DNA of 64,000 nt from Halioglobus maricola (GTDB taxonomy: Bacteria; Pseudomonadota; Gammaproteobacteria; Pseudomonadales; Halieaceae): NCBI RefSeq assembly GCF_009388985.1, contig NZ_CP036422.1:813501-877500 (forward strand). Direction: 5' to 3'. Positions 9,916-17,739 of this stretch are shown piece by piece. The notes under the pieces are model-generated. The model was not told the DNA's origin and searched no databases. It saw only the letters and a list, made by a program, of their open reading frames with translations. How positions within the stretch are numbered: the stretch's first letter is position 1; each line of letters begins with the position of its first letter. Both the position numbers and the translations under genes were made by a program.

Positions 9916-10657
9916 CGAGCAGTTGCTGCGCTATAACCGCCAGATTTTGCTGCATGATTTCGATATTCAGGGCCAGGAGAAACTGCAGCGAGCAGGGGTG
10001 TTGATTGTTGGCCTGGGTGGGCTTGGTTGTCCCGCTGCCCTGTATCTTGCCGCCGCAGGCGTTGGGCGGCTGGTGTTAGCCGATGGTGACGATGTTGAGC
10101 TCAGTAACCTGCAACGGCAGCTGGCCCACGCTCAGGCTGATATCGGCGTGAACAAGGCTCAGTCTGCGGCCGCGACTATTTCCGACATTAATCCCAGCGT
10201 TGAAACGCAGGTGATCGCCCACCGCCTCACCGGTGACGCGCTTGCGGCGGCGGTGAACGATGTAGACCTCGTTGTCGATTGCAGTGACAACTACCCAACG
10301 CGCTTCGAGCTGAATCGCGCGTGCATCACAGCTCGCGTTCCGTTGGTATCTGCTGCCGCCGTGCGCAGCGAAGGGCAGTTGACCGTGTTTGACCCAGCCA
10401 GCGGCGGCCCTTGTTATCGTTGCCTGTATCCTACCGAAGGTGCTGACACTGCATTGAGCTGTAGCGAGAGTGGCGTGTTGGCGCCGGTGGTTGGAGTGTT
10501 CGGCGCCCTGCAGGCAATGGAGGCGCTCAAACTACTTGCCGGCTATGGCGAACCCCTGCTCGGCCAGCTGCTGCTGATGGACCTGCGTAGTGGTCACCAA
10601 CAGCAACTCAAACTTCCGGTGCGTCCTGATTGCCCGGACTGTTCGTCCCTGCGCTAA
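9905..10657 (+). CDS. moeB: MoeB/ThiF-type adenylyltransferase (HesA/MoeB/ThiF family)
   Basis: A 250-aa E1-like enzyme that adenylates the C-terminal Gly-Gly of a sulfur-carrier protein (MoaD or ThiS). The ATP loop is GLGGLGCPAALYLAAAGVG, followed by DDVELSNLQRQ. The zinc cysteines appear as CYRCLY (about 175-180) and CPDC at the C-terminus. The start is TTG at 9905: GGAGG at 9892-9896 lies 8 nt upstream, and the TTG lies inside prmC. Gene order hemA-prfA-prmC-moeB supports MoeB, but MoeB and ThiF cannot be separated by sequence alone here. Its 3' end overlaps the convergent MATE gene by 50 bp. Confidence 0.85.
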   Translation: MLSDEQLLRYNRQILLHDFDIQGQEKLQRAGVLIVGLGGLGCPAALYLAAAGVGRLVLADGDDVELSNLQRQLAHAQADIGVNKAQSAAATISDINPSVETQVIAHRLTGDALAAAVNDVDLVVDCSDNYPTRFELNRACITARVPLVSAAAVRSEGQLTVFDPASGGPCYRCLYPTEGADTALSCSESGVLAPVVGVFGALQAMEALKLLAGYGEPLLGQLLLMDLRSGHQQQLKLPVRPDCPDCSSLR

Positions 10658-12011
10658 CTGGCAGGGCTTTGAGTCTGCCGTAGAGGCGCCATCCGATCAG
10701 CAGGGTGGAGAGGCAGATGCCCGCGATCAGTGCGGCCCATATCCCGGCTGTGCCATCCGCTGGATTGGTCGCGACTTTCATTCCCAGCCACCAGGCCAGC
10801 GGCAGCGACAAGCCCCAGTATGCGAGGCACATCACCAGAAACGGGAAGCGGGTATCCTTGAACGCGCGCAGCACATAGGAGCCAGAGACCTGCACTGAAT
10901 CGATGACGATGAACACCGCCACCAACTGCACCAGCCGCATGGTGATGTCAGTAATTTCCGGCTCTGCCGTATAGGCGCTGATAATCAATGCCGGCGCGGC
11001 CAGCAACAGCACGGTCGAGAGTATACCTACCAACATGGTGATGCCGGTGCCAGTTACCACTGCGAGTTTGATTTGTGCGTGGCGGCCGCTGCCGATGGCA
11101 TGCCCCACCCGGGTGGCGGTGGCCGAGCCCACGCTGATCAGTGGCATATAGACCACGTCCCAGACATTGTAAGCAATCTGGTGGGCCGCCATGGCATGGG
11201 TGCCCAGAGTAGCGATCATCAGGCTGACCGCGGTGAATACGCCGATTTCCAGAAAGAAGGTGAAGCCGATCGGCAGACCAAGGCGCAGGATGTGGCCTAT
11301 GGTGGTCCAGTCGGGGGCTACCAGGAAACTGCGCGGTAGATAGGGGCGAATTCTCTTGCTCAGGAATATATAGGCTCCGATGAGGGCCGGACTCAACCAC
11401 ATTGAGATTGCGGTGGCCCAACCGCAGCCCGCGGCTCCCAGTTCGGGGGCGCCCCACTTGCCGTAGATCAGCATATAGTTGAGTGGGATATTGGCCAGGA
11501 ACCCCAGCACGCTGGCTACCGCGAAAGGGCGCATTATCCCAAGTCCCTGGGTGTGGCAACGCAGGGCCTGGAAGATCACGACAGCGGGGAGCCCGAAGGC
11601 TACCGCCTGCATATAGGCCAGGCTTTTGTCGGCGGTGGCCTGCTCAAGTTCAAGCACGCTGAGCAGCGGGCCCATCTGGTAGCACAGAGGGCCTATGATT
11701 GCTCCCAGGATCAGGGCCAGCCACAGGGCCTGGGGCAGGATGTCGCGAATTGCCCGGATGCGACGGGCGCCAAAATCCTGGGCTACGATAACTGATACGG
11801 CGAGCATGATGCCCAGCGTGAGCAGGAACAGCGGCAGCCATATGTTGTAGCCGATGGCTATCGCAGCGAGGTCCACCGCGCTGTATCGTCCGGCCATGAT
11901 GGTATCCACCACGCCAGTCCCCATCTGCGCCAGTTGCGCGATGACTGTGGGCCAGGCGATCGCTCCAACTGCCGCGGCTTCCTTGCGGTAGTCATGCCAG
12001 GTCGCCGTCAC
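10608..12011 (-). CDS. MATE-family multidrug/Na+ antiporter (NorM-like)
   Basis: A 467-aa integral inner-membrane protein with about 12 predicted helices in two homologous halves, the MATE layout. Typical segments are WPTVIAQLAQMGTGVVDTIM (helix 1, residues ~20-39) and VGSATATRVGHAIGSG in the second half, matching the GxxxA(T)R(V/I)xxAxG signature. NorM-type members export cationic drugs in exchange for Na+ or H+; the substrate here is unknown. It is transcribed alone, convergent with moeB, whose last 50 bp lie antisense under this gene's 3' end. The upstream side is divergent from the DoxX gene. Confidence 0.9.
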   Translation of the reverse strand: MTATWHDYRKEAAAVGAIAWPTVIAQLAQMGTGVVDTIMAGRYSAVDLAAIAIGYNIWLPLFLLTLGIMLAVSVIVAQDFGARRIRAIRDILPQALWLALILGAIIGPLCYQMGPLLSVLELEQATADKSLAYMQAVAFGLPAVVIFQALRCHTQGLGIMRPFAVASVLGFLANIPLNYMLIYGKWGAPELGAAGCGWATAISMWLSPALIGAYIFLSKRIRPYLPRSFLVAPDWTTIGHILRLGLPIGFTFFLEIGVFTAVSLMIATLGTHAMAAHQIAYNVWDVVYMPLISVGSATATRVGHAIGSGRHAQIKLAVVTGTGITMLVGILSTVLLLAAPALIISAYTAEPEITDITMRLVQLVAVFIVIDSVQVSGSYVLRAFKDTRFPFLVMCLAYWGLSLPLAWWLGMKVATNPADGTAGIWAALIAGICLSTLLIGWRLYGRLKALPVSAGTNSPGNQDAPEV

Positions 12012-12106
12012 GGTGTGGCAGCGCCGGGGAGCAAAGTCGCGGGTGAATGAAACCTTTTCAGGGTTTTGGGTGTCACAGAAAGAATAATCCGGTAGGGAAC
12101 AACTTA

Positions 12107-12694
12107 ATGAATGCTATTGCGCAGTGGTATTACACCATACACAGGGCTATTTTTCCCCGATTGCAGCACCTGGACGGACTGGCGCCACTGGCCCTGCGTC
12201 TGTATCTGGTGCCGGTTTTCTGGATGGCAGGCACGCAGAAAATCAAGGGCATAGACAACACGATTGAATGGTTCGGTAACCCCGAGTGGGGTCTGGGCTT
12301 GCCCGCGCCCGAGTTACTCGCTTACCTCGCAGCGTATACGGAAGCCATTGGTGCTCTGCTGTTGTTACTTGGGCTGGCGACGCGCTGGATATCCATCCCT
12401 CTCATGGTCACCATGCTGGTGGCTATTTTTGCAGTGCATTGGGGGCAAGGCTGGGCGGCGATCGCCGACTCAAGCTCTCAGGAAGTGGCAGTGCGCCTTG
12501 GGGCGGCCAAGGATATTCTGCGCGAGCATGGCAACTACGCCTGGCTCACGGAAAAGGGCGGATTCGTTGTGCTCAATAACGGGATCGAGTTTGGCGTGAC
12601 CTACCTGGTGATGCTGTTCACCCTGCTGTTTACCGGGGGTGGCCGTTACACCAGTGTGGATTTCTATCTCTCGAGACTCTTTCCCGCGCGTTAA
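12107..12694 (+). CDS. DoxX-family membrane protein
   Basis: A 195-aa protein with four predicted membrane helices. The conserved DoxX features are LALRLYLVPVFWMAGTQKI near residue 25-45, then AYTEAIGALLLLLGLATRW. An in-frame reading extends to 12047, but ATG 12107 has AGGGA at 12094-12098 and gives a normal DoxX start. DoxX proteins are linked to quinone or thiosulfate oxidation in a few organisms, but most, including this one, have no assigned role. It contains a longer loop between helices 3 and 4 (~residues 115-160), common in the larger gammaproteobacterial members. It is monocistronic as far as can be seen. Confidence 0.8.
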   Translation: MNAIAQWYYTIHRAIFPRLQHLDGLAPLALRLYLVPVFWMAGTQKIKGIDNTIEWFGNPEWGLGLPAPELLAYLAAYTEAIGALLLLLGLATRWISIPLMVTMLVAIFAVHWGQGWAAIADSSSQEVAVRLGAAKDILREHGNYAWLTEKGGFVVLNNGIEFGVTYLVMLFTLLFTGGGRYTSVDFYLSRLFPAR

Positions 12695-12702
12695 TGCGCG
12701 GG
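12683..12702. other. GC-rich stem-loop over the DoxX stop codon
   Basis: CCCGCGC at 12683-12689 pairs with GCGCGGG at 12696-12702 across a 6-nt loop that includes the stop codon. No T-run follows, so it is a weak candidate for termination or mRNA 3'-end protection. Confidence 0.35.
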
Positions 12703-12799
12703 CCTGTGACTCCCGGCTGATCCTGTCCGGCTATATCGGCTGTTGGGCCCGATATGATAGACTAGCGCGTTTTTTGAGCAGTCACAGGATTACAGTCAA

Positions 12800-14194
12800 T
12801 TGATAAAGAGTTTTGTAGGACGCATCACCGGCCAGAATAGTGGTGGCGGTGAATCAGTCCAGGCCCCTGCAGGTCAGAACAAATCGCCGCGTAAAGAACA
12901 AGCACAGCGCGACCAGACCGAGCACCATGGCTCGGTGCAGCAGGCCAGCGGCGCCAAGAAGGGGCGTCGTAACCGCAAGCCCAAAGCAGCTCCGACCCCG
13001 TGGAGCATCGAAGATTTCGCGGTGGAGCCAGAGGAAGGCAAAGTGCGCTTCCACGATCTCGGCCTGCGCGATGAACTCATGCAAGGTATTGCCGAGTTGG
13101 GCTTTCAGTATTGTTCCCCCATTCAAGGCCAGGTCTTGCCGCATACCCTTAAGGGTAATGACGCTATCGGTAAGGCCCAGACAGGCACCGGGAAAACCGC
13201 TGCATTCCTGATTACCATTTTCAATGACCTGCTGATTAACCCCATAGAGGGCGAGCGGTTTATTGGTGAGCCGCGTGCGCTGGTTATCGCGCCCACGCGA
13301 GAGCTGGTGATGCAGATTGCAGCGGACGCCGCTGATCTCAGCAAGCACACCGGACTTCAGGTAGTCACTCTGATTGGTGGCATGGACTACCAAAAGCAGC
13401 TCAACCGCCTGCAGAATAATGTTGTCGACCTGGTGGTCGCCACTCCCGGTCGCCTCATTGATTTCATGACCCGTCGCGATTTGTACCTCGACCACATCGA
13501 GGTATTGGTGCTGGATGAGGCGGATCGTATGCTGGATATGGGCTTCATTCCCCAGGTAAAGCGGATTGTGCGAGCCACCCCACGCAAAGAAGACCGCCAG
13601 ACACTGTTGTTCTCTGCAACCTTTACCCAGGACATCATTAACCTCTCCCAGCAGTGGACTTATCACCCTGTGACAGTGGAGATCGAACCGGAGTCCGTGG
13701 CCACGGATACGGTGGATCAGAAGATCTATCTGGTCAGTAGTCAGGAGCGCTACAAGGTGCTCAACAATGTCATCAAGAGCGACGATTGCAGCAGCGTCAT
13801 CGTGTTTGCGAACCGTCGCGACCAGGTGCGTCGCTTGCATGAGCGCCTGCGCAAATCAGGCGTCAAGGCGGGCATTCTGTCTGGAGAGATTCCCCAGGGC
13901 AAACGCACTCGTACGCTGGAACAGTTCAAGACAGGTGAGATCAAGGTGCTGGTCGCGACTGATGTCGCGGGCCGCGGGATTCATGTGGATGGCATCAGCC
14001 ATGTTGTGAACTATAACCTGCCTGAGGACCCCGAAGACTACGTGCACCGTATTGGCCGTACTGGCCGCGCCGGCGCCAGTGGAACCTCTATCAGCTTCGC
14101 CAGTGAAGACGATGCGTTTCTGCTTCCCGATCTGGAGACCCTGTTGGGTACCAAGCTCGAGTGTACATACCCGCCGAAAGACCTGTTGGTGTAA
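12800..14194 (+). CDS. rhlB: DEAD-box ATP-dependent RNA helicase (RhlB-like)
   Basis: A 464-aa helicase with a 75-residue basic, Gln/Lys-rich N-terminal extension, then the full DEAD-box set: Q motif [25 protein letters not shown] (I), PTRELVMQI (Ia), TPGRLIDF (Ib), [11 protein letters not shown] (II), SAT (III), and [10 protein letters not shown] (VI). RhlB works with RNase E in the degradosome; E. coli RhlB lacks this long N-terminal arm, but Pseudomonas RhlB-type proteins have one. The start appears to be TTG at 12800 (no ATG nearby gives a better fit; AGGA at 12786-12789), so the N-terminus is uncertain. RhlB versus RhlE-type naming rests on general similarity. Confidence 0.85.
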   Translation: MIKSFVGRITGQNSGGGESVQAPAGQNKSPRKEQAQRDQTEHHGSVQQASGAKKGRRNRKPKAAPTPWSIEDFAVEPEEGKVRFHDLGLRDELMQGIAELGFQYCSPIQGQVLPHTLKGNDAIGKAQTGTGKTAAFLITIFNDLLINPIEGERFIGEPRALVIAPTRELVMQIAADAADLSKHTGLQVVTLIGGMDYQKQLNRLQNNVVDLVVATPGRLIDFMTRRDLYLDHIEVLVLDEADRMLDMGFIPQVKRIVRATPRKEDRQTLLFSATFTQDIINLSQQWTYHPVTVEIEPESVATDTVDQKIYLVSSQERYKVLNNVIKSDDCSSVIVFANRRDQVRRLHERLRKSGVKAGILSGEIPQGKRTRTLEQFKTGEIKVLVATDVAGRGIHVDGISHVVNYNLPEDPEDYVHRIGRTGRAGASGTSISFASEDDAFLLPDLETLLGTKLECTYPPKDLLV

Positions 14195-14205
14195 CGCCGC
14201 CGTGG

Positions 14206-14223
14206 GCGCTGCTTAGGCAGCGC
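14206..14223. terminator. Stem-loop between convergent rhlB and cysZ
   Basis: GCGCTGC at 14206-14212 and GCAGCGC at 14217-14223 form a 7-bp GC-rich stem with a 4-nt TTAG loop, 12 bp after the helicase stop. There is no U-run, so its role as a terminator is only plausible from its place between two convergent genes. Confidence 0.4.
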
Positions 14224-14246
14224 TCCCGCGCCCCGGGTCACCGCTT

Positions 14247-14978
14247 TTAGCGATCGAGTTCCTTACACCAGAGCAGAGTAGCGCCCACCACCGCCGCCGG
14301 GACCACGAAGAAATTCACAATCGGAATGCCGGTACACAAAGCCACGGCGCCGCCAAAGCCCATACTGCTCAGGCGCCGGCTGCGCACTGCTTCCTTCACA
14401 TCCCCGAAGCTCAGTTGATGGTTGTCCATTGGGTAATCCACGAACTGGATGGACATCATCCAGGCACCCAGCAGAAACCACAGTAGCGGGGCGACGGTGT
14501 TCAATACCGGGATGAAAGTGACCAGGAGCACGAAGGCGGCCATGGGCAAGTAATACATTAGTTTTGCCAGTTCCCGCACGATCCCTCGCGGCACCATCAG
14601 CAGTGCGGCCCCCAGTCCTTCCAGTGCTGGGACTTCCTTGCCTGTCACCAGTTCTTCCGCTTTCTCCGCCAGCAACCCATTGAAAGGAGAAGCGATAATC
14701 AGCGCAACGGCAGTAAACAGGTAGCCTGTCATCAGGCTCAGGGTGAGTCCCACCAGCGGCCACAGAATCCACTCAATAAAACTCAGCCAGTCAGGTACCC
14801 AGGCAAGGGCCTGATCCATCCAGTCCGTGAGGTAGCTCAGGCCGATACTGATGAGGCTCGCGAATATAACGATGTTGATAGTCAGCGGGATAAATACGAA
14901 CAGCCGCAGTGAGGGATGGCTGAGCAACTTTGCGCCATCGATCAAGTAGCCTACGCCACCCACTACATTACCTTTCAC
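14247..14978 (-). CDS. cysZ: Sulfate transporter CysZ-type membrane protein
   Basis: A 243-aa integral inner-membrane protein, EI24/CysZ family. It shows LLSHPSLRLFVFIPLTIN near the N-terminus (CysZ begins with a 'P.LR.F...P' segment), ASPFNGLLAEKAEEL in the middle loop and FVDYPMDNHQLSF toward the C-terminus, all typical of CysZ. Family knowledge: high-affinity sulfate uptake for cysteine synthesis. The start overlaps the stop of the small CWC gene by 4 bp (ATGA), so the two are one transcription unit. Other cysteine-synthesis genes are not present in the window. Confidence 0.9.
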   Translation of the reverse strand: MKGNVVGGVGYLIDGAKLLSHPSLRLFVFIPLTINIVIFASLISIGLSYLTDWMDQALAWVPDWLSFIEWILWPLVGLTLSLMTGYLFTAVALIIASPFNGLLAEKAEELVTGKEVPALEGLGAALLMVPRGIVRELAKLMYYLPMAAFVLLVTFIPVLNTVAPLLWFLLGAWMMSIQFVDYPMDNHQLSFGDVKEAVRSRRLSSMGFGGAVALCTGIPIVNFFVVPAAVVGATLLWCKELDR

Positions 14979-15178
14979 TTTTGCTCTCCTTCTGACACGG
15001 ATCCACAGGCCGGGCAGATGCAGCGAACACCGCGATCTTCCGGTGCCAGTTGAGCCAGTGCTGCCGGCGCGATTTCAGCCTTCATGCACCAGCAGGACTC
15101 CGCCGGCTCGCCCGCGGCAATTGCGCAGTGATTGGGTTTACTGCACAGGGGGCACTTGTCTGCACCGTTGCTGTCCAT
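14975..15178 (-). CDS. Small cysteine-rich CWC-type protein
   Basis: A 67-aa cytoplasmic protein with eight cysteines in paired arrangement: CPLC at residues 9-12, NHC, CWC near 29-31, and C-x-CPAC near 53-58. The central CWC with CPLC and a C-terminal CPAC fits the 'cysteine-rich CWC' family (Pfam), probably a zinc-binding module of unknown function. It overlaps cysZ by 4 bp (ATGA), hinting at a sulfur- or metal-related role, but that is inference. It is divergent from the Smr gene, with only 62 bp between the start codons. Confidence 0.75.
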   Translation of the reverse strand: MDSNGADKCPLCSKPNHCAIAAGEPAESCWCMKAEIAPAALAQLAPEDRGVRCICPACGSVSEGEQK

Positions 15179-15240
15179 ATTCGGGTATCTGCCTGACGTT
15201 ACAGGGCGATATAATACCGCAGCACGGAGATAGATTACCC

Positions 15241-15849
15241 ATGTCCAGCGACGAAGAGAGTTTGTTTTCCGACGAAATGTCGGATGTTGTCCCGCTCAAG
15301 CGGGAGGAGAGGGTGCGCCTGGACAAAACGGGCAGCAGGGATTCATCTCTGGATCAGCGCCGTGAGGCCGCGGTGGTCGACAAGCGCGACGACGGCAATA
15401 TCCTCACGGAGGAGGGCCTCGCCATCGCACCGCTGGATCCCTGGTACGTTCTCGAGTACAAGCGCCCTGGCGTTCAGAACGGGGTGTTTCGCAAGCTCAA
15501 GCAAGGCCGCTACGAAGCCGATGCCCGTCTCGATCTGCACCGTATGACCGCGAAAATCGCCCGCAAGGAACTGTTTGATTTTATTCAGGAATCGATACGC
15601 CTCGGTATCCGCAGCGTGATGGTAATCCACGGCAAGGGCGAGAGTAAGGCTGAGCGTGAGCGCTCTTCAATCCTCAAGGGTTGTACCGATCACTGGCTTC
15701 GTGAGCTCGACCAGGTACAGGCCTTTCACAGTGCCCAGCCGCGACATGGAGGTACCGGCGCGGTCTATGTATTGCTGCGTAAATCTGAAGAACAAAAGCG
15801 CGAAAATCGAGAGAAATATATGAAAGGCCGGGTTCCCTACGACGGTTGA
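15241..15849 (+). CDS. smrA: Smr-domain endonuclease-like protein (SmrA type)
   Basis: A 202-aa protein whose C-terminal half is an Smr (small MutS-related) domain: LDLHRMTAKIARKEL with the DLH motif (about residues 98-112), VMVIHGKGES (HGKG), and RHGGTGAVYVLLR at the end. Smr domains are nucleases: SmrA acts on DNA in vitro, SmrB on mRNA at collided ribosomes. The HGKGES plus GGTGA pattern resembles SmrA/YdaL more than SmrB. A longer reading from 15043 would overlap the divergent CWC gene; ATG 15241 is a natural start. The N-terminal ~95 residues are charged and include a WYVLEYKRPGVQ segment common in SmrA-like proteins. Confidence 0.82.
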   Translation: MSSDEESLFSDEMSDVVPLKREERVRLDKTGSRDSSLDQRREAAVVDKRDDGNILTEEGLAIAPLDPWYVLEYKRPGVQNGVFRKLKQGRYEADARLDLHRMTAKIARKELFDFIQESIRLGIRSVMVIHGKGESKAERERSSILKGCTDHWLRELDQVQAFHSAQPRHGGTGAVYVLLRKSEEQKRENREKYMKGRVPYDG

Positions 15850-15861
15850 TAGAAAGAGACG

Positions 15862-16524
15862 CTAGGCTTTTTGGGTTTTCTTTGGATGCTTCCGGTCAGG
15901 GTAACAGGTAGTGCATATTTCACAGACCCGGCCATCGCAACCGCGGGCGGTGCAATACTCTCGCCCGTAGAAGATGATCTGTAAATGCAGCCGGTTCCAG
16001 TACTCTTCCGGGAAAAGGCGCTTCAGGTCGCGCTCCGTCTGTACAACGTTCTTACCCGATGTCAGGCCCCAGCGCTGTGCCAGGCGGTGTATGTGCGTGT
16101 CCACCGGGAAAGCCGGGACACCAAATGCCTGAGACATAACCACTGACGCGGTTTTGTGGCCCACGCCAGGCAGTTCTTCCAGTGCATCCATGTCCTCAGG
16201 CACCACGCCGTTGTATCTCTCAACCAGGATTTCCGAGAGCCGTTTGATCGCTTTGGACTTTTGCGGGGACAGGCCGCAGGGGCGAATAATGTCCCTAATT
16301 TCGTCGACATCCTGAGGTGCCATGTCGTGGGCGTTATCCGCCAGGGCGAATAGCTCGGGCGTGATCTGGTTGACTCTTTCGTCGGTGCACTGGGCGCTCA
16401 GGAGAACAGCTACCAGCAAGGTGTAGGGGTCTTTGTGGTCAAGCGGTACCGGGGTTTCCGGGTAGAGCACTTGCAGGCGTTCAAGGATATAGGCGACCCG
16501 ATCTTGCTTGAGCATGTTGGCCAT
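15862..16524 (-). CDS. nth: Endonuclease III (base-excision DNA glycosylase/AP lyase)
   Basis: A 220-aa HhH-GPD glycosylase that removes oxidised pyrimidines and nicks the abasic site. LLSAQCTDERVNQITP, the helix-hairpin-helix with catalytic Lys (LPGVGHKTASVV) and the catalytic Asp segment FPVDTHIHRLAQRWG are all present. The start ATG 16524 shares one base with the dapC stop (TGATG). The C-terminal cysteines read CTARGC....CEICTTC, a spacing that differs from the canonical C-x6-C-x2-C-x5-C of [4Fe-4S] Nth proteins, so cluster content is uncertain. The lysine-rich tail is short. Gene identity is secure. Confidence 0.94.
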   Translation of the reverse strand: MANMLKQDRVAYILERLQVLYPETPVPLDHKDPYTLLVAVLLSAQCTDERVNQITPELFALADNAHDMAPQDVDEIRDIIRPCGLSPQKSKAIKRLSEILVERYNGVVPEDMDALEELPGVGHKTASVVMSQAFGVPAFPVDTHIHRLAQRWGLTSGKNVVQTERDLKRLFPEEYWNRLHLQIIFYGREYCTARGCDGRVCEICTTCYPDRKHPKKTQKA

Positions 16525-17714
16525 CAGAGAGTGTCCATGCAGTGAGCGATGCGCTGTGCCGCCTCCACGCACTGCTCAAGTTCGGCGACCAGTGCCATGC
16601 GCACCCGGTTGGCGCCGGGGTTTACGCCCTGGACTTCACGTGCCAGAAAACTGCCGGGAAGCACGGTGACATGTTGCTGCGCAAACAGTGCCCGGGCGAA
16701 CTCTGTCTCTGCCACGGGGGTTTCCGGCCACAGATAAAAACCGGCCTCCGGGCGATCAACATCTAGCTTGTTACCCAGAATCTCAAGTACCGCATCGAAC
16801 TTGGCCTTGTAGCGGGCGCGGTTTTCGATCACGTGTTGTTCATCACTCCAGGCGGCGATGCTGGCCAGTTGATGATGGCCTGGCATGGCGCAGCCGTGAT
16901 ATGTGCGGTACTGCAGAAACCTTGCGATGAGGTCGGCATCACCGGCGACGAAGCCGGAGCGGAGCCCCGGCAGGTTGGAGCGTTTGGACAAGCTGTGAAA
17001 GATCATGCATTGCTTGTAACTGTCGTCGCCCATTGCGGCACAGGCCTGGAGGAGGCCGGGAGGGGGTGAGTCTTCATCGCCATAGATTTCCGAGTAGCAC
17101 TCATCGGAGGCGATGACGAAATCGTGTTCGTGCGCAAGGCGGATCAGGGCCTGCAGTTGGTCCTGTGGCATGACTGCCCCGGTTGGGTTGCCCGGGGTGC
17201 AAATGTAGAGTAGCTGGCAGCGCTGCCATTGGTCGGCAGTAACGTCATCGAAGTTGGGAAGATAGCCGTTGTCGGCGCTGCAATTCAGGAAGTGCGGGCT
17301 CGCACCTGCAAGCAGCGCTGCACCTTCATAAATCTGGTAGAACGGGTTGGGGCTAATTACCGTCGCGTCACCGCGGCGGTCGACTATTGTCTGGGCAAAA
17401 GCGAACAACGCTTCCCGCGTGCCGTTCACCGGCAGTACCTGACGGTCTGCATCTACTCCGGCTAGTTGAAAGCGAAGGGTTAGCCAGGCCGCGATTGACT
17501 GACGCAACTCGTCAGTGCCCCTGGTTAGCGGGTAGTTTGCGAGTTTATCCAAATTCTCAGCTGCCGCCTGCAAGACGAAGGCCGGCGAAGGGTGCTTGGG
17601 CTCACCAATAGAAAGAGCGATTGCTGAGCGATCTACCGGAGGCTGCAGGTCGGCAAAGAGGCTGCGCAGTTTCTCGAAAGGGTAGGGTTGCAGGCGTTGC
17701 AGGTCAGGGTTCAT
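16524..17714 (-). CDS. dapC: N-succinyldiaminopimelate aminotransferase DapC
   Basis: A 396-aa class I/II PLP aminotransferase of lysine and diaminopimelate synthesis, making N-succinyl-LL-DAP from N-succinyl-2-amino-6-ketopimelate. It opens MNPDLQRLQPYPFEKLRSLF, a DapC-specific N-terminus (related enzymes start differently), and contains SIGEPKHPSP, NPGNPTG as TPGNPTGAVMPQ, and the PLP lysine in HSLSKRSNLPGLRSGF. It lies directly downstream of glnD (25 bp), the same order as glnD-dapC in Pseudomonas, which supports DapC over other fold-I transaminases. It is coupled to nth by TGATG. Confidence 0.93.
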   Translation of the reverse strand: MNPDLQRLQPYPFEKLRSLFADLQPPVDRSAIALSIGEPKHPSPAFVLQAAAENLDKLANYPLTRGTDELRQSIAAWLTLRFQLAGVDADRQVLPVNGTREALFAFAQTIVDRRGDATVISPNPFYQIYEGAALLAGASPHFLNCSADNGYLPNFDDVTADQWQRCQLLYICTPGNPTGAVMPQDQLQALIRLAHEHDFVIASDECYSEIYGDEDSPPPGLLQACAAMGDDSYKQCMIFHSLSKRSNLPGLRSGFVAGDADLIARFLQYRTYHGCAMPGHHQLASIAAWSDEQHVIENRARYKAKFDAVLEILGNKLDVDRPEAGFYLWPETPVAETEFARALFAQQHVTVLPGSFLAREVQGVNPGANRVRMALVAELEQCVEAAQRIAHCMDTL

Positions 17715-17739
17715 CGGGTACCGTCTGGGATATTCTGTT

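Noticed and set aside
12854..13840. 328-codon minus-strand frame opposite the helicase gene
   Set aside because: Shadow of the DEAD-box helicase; no protein features.
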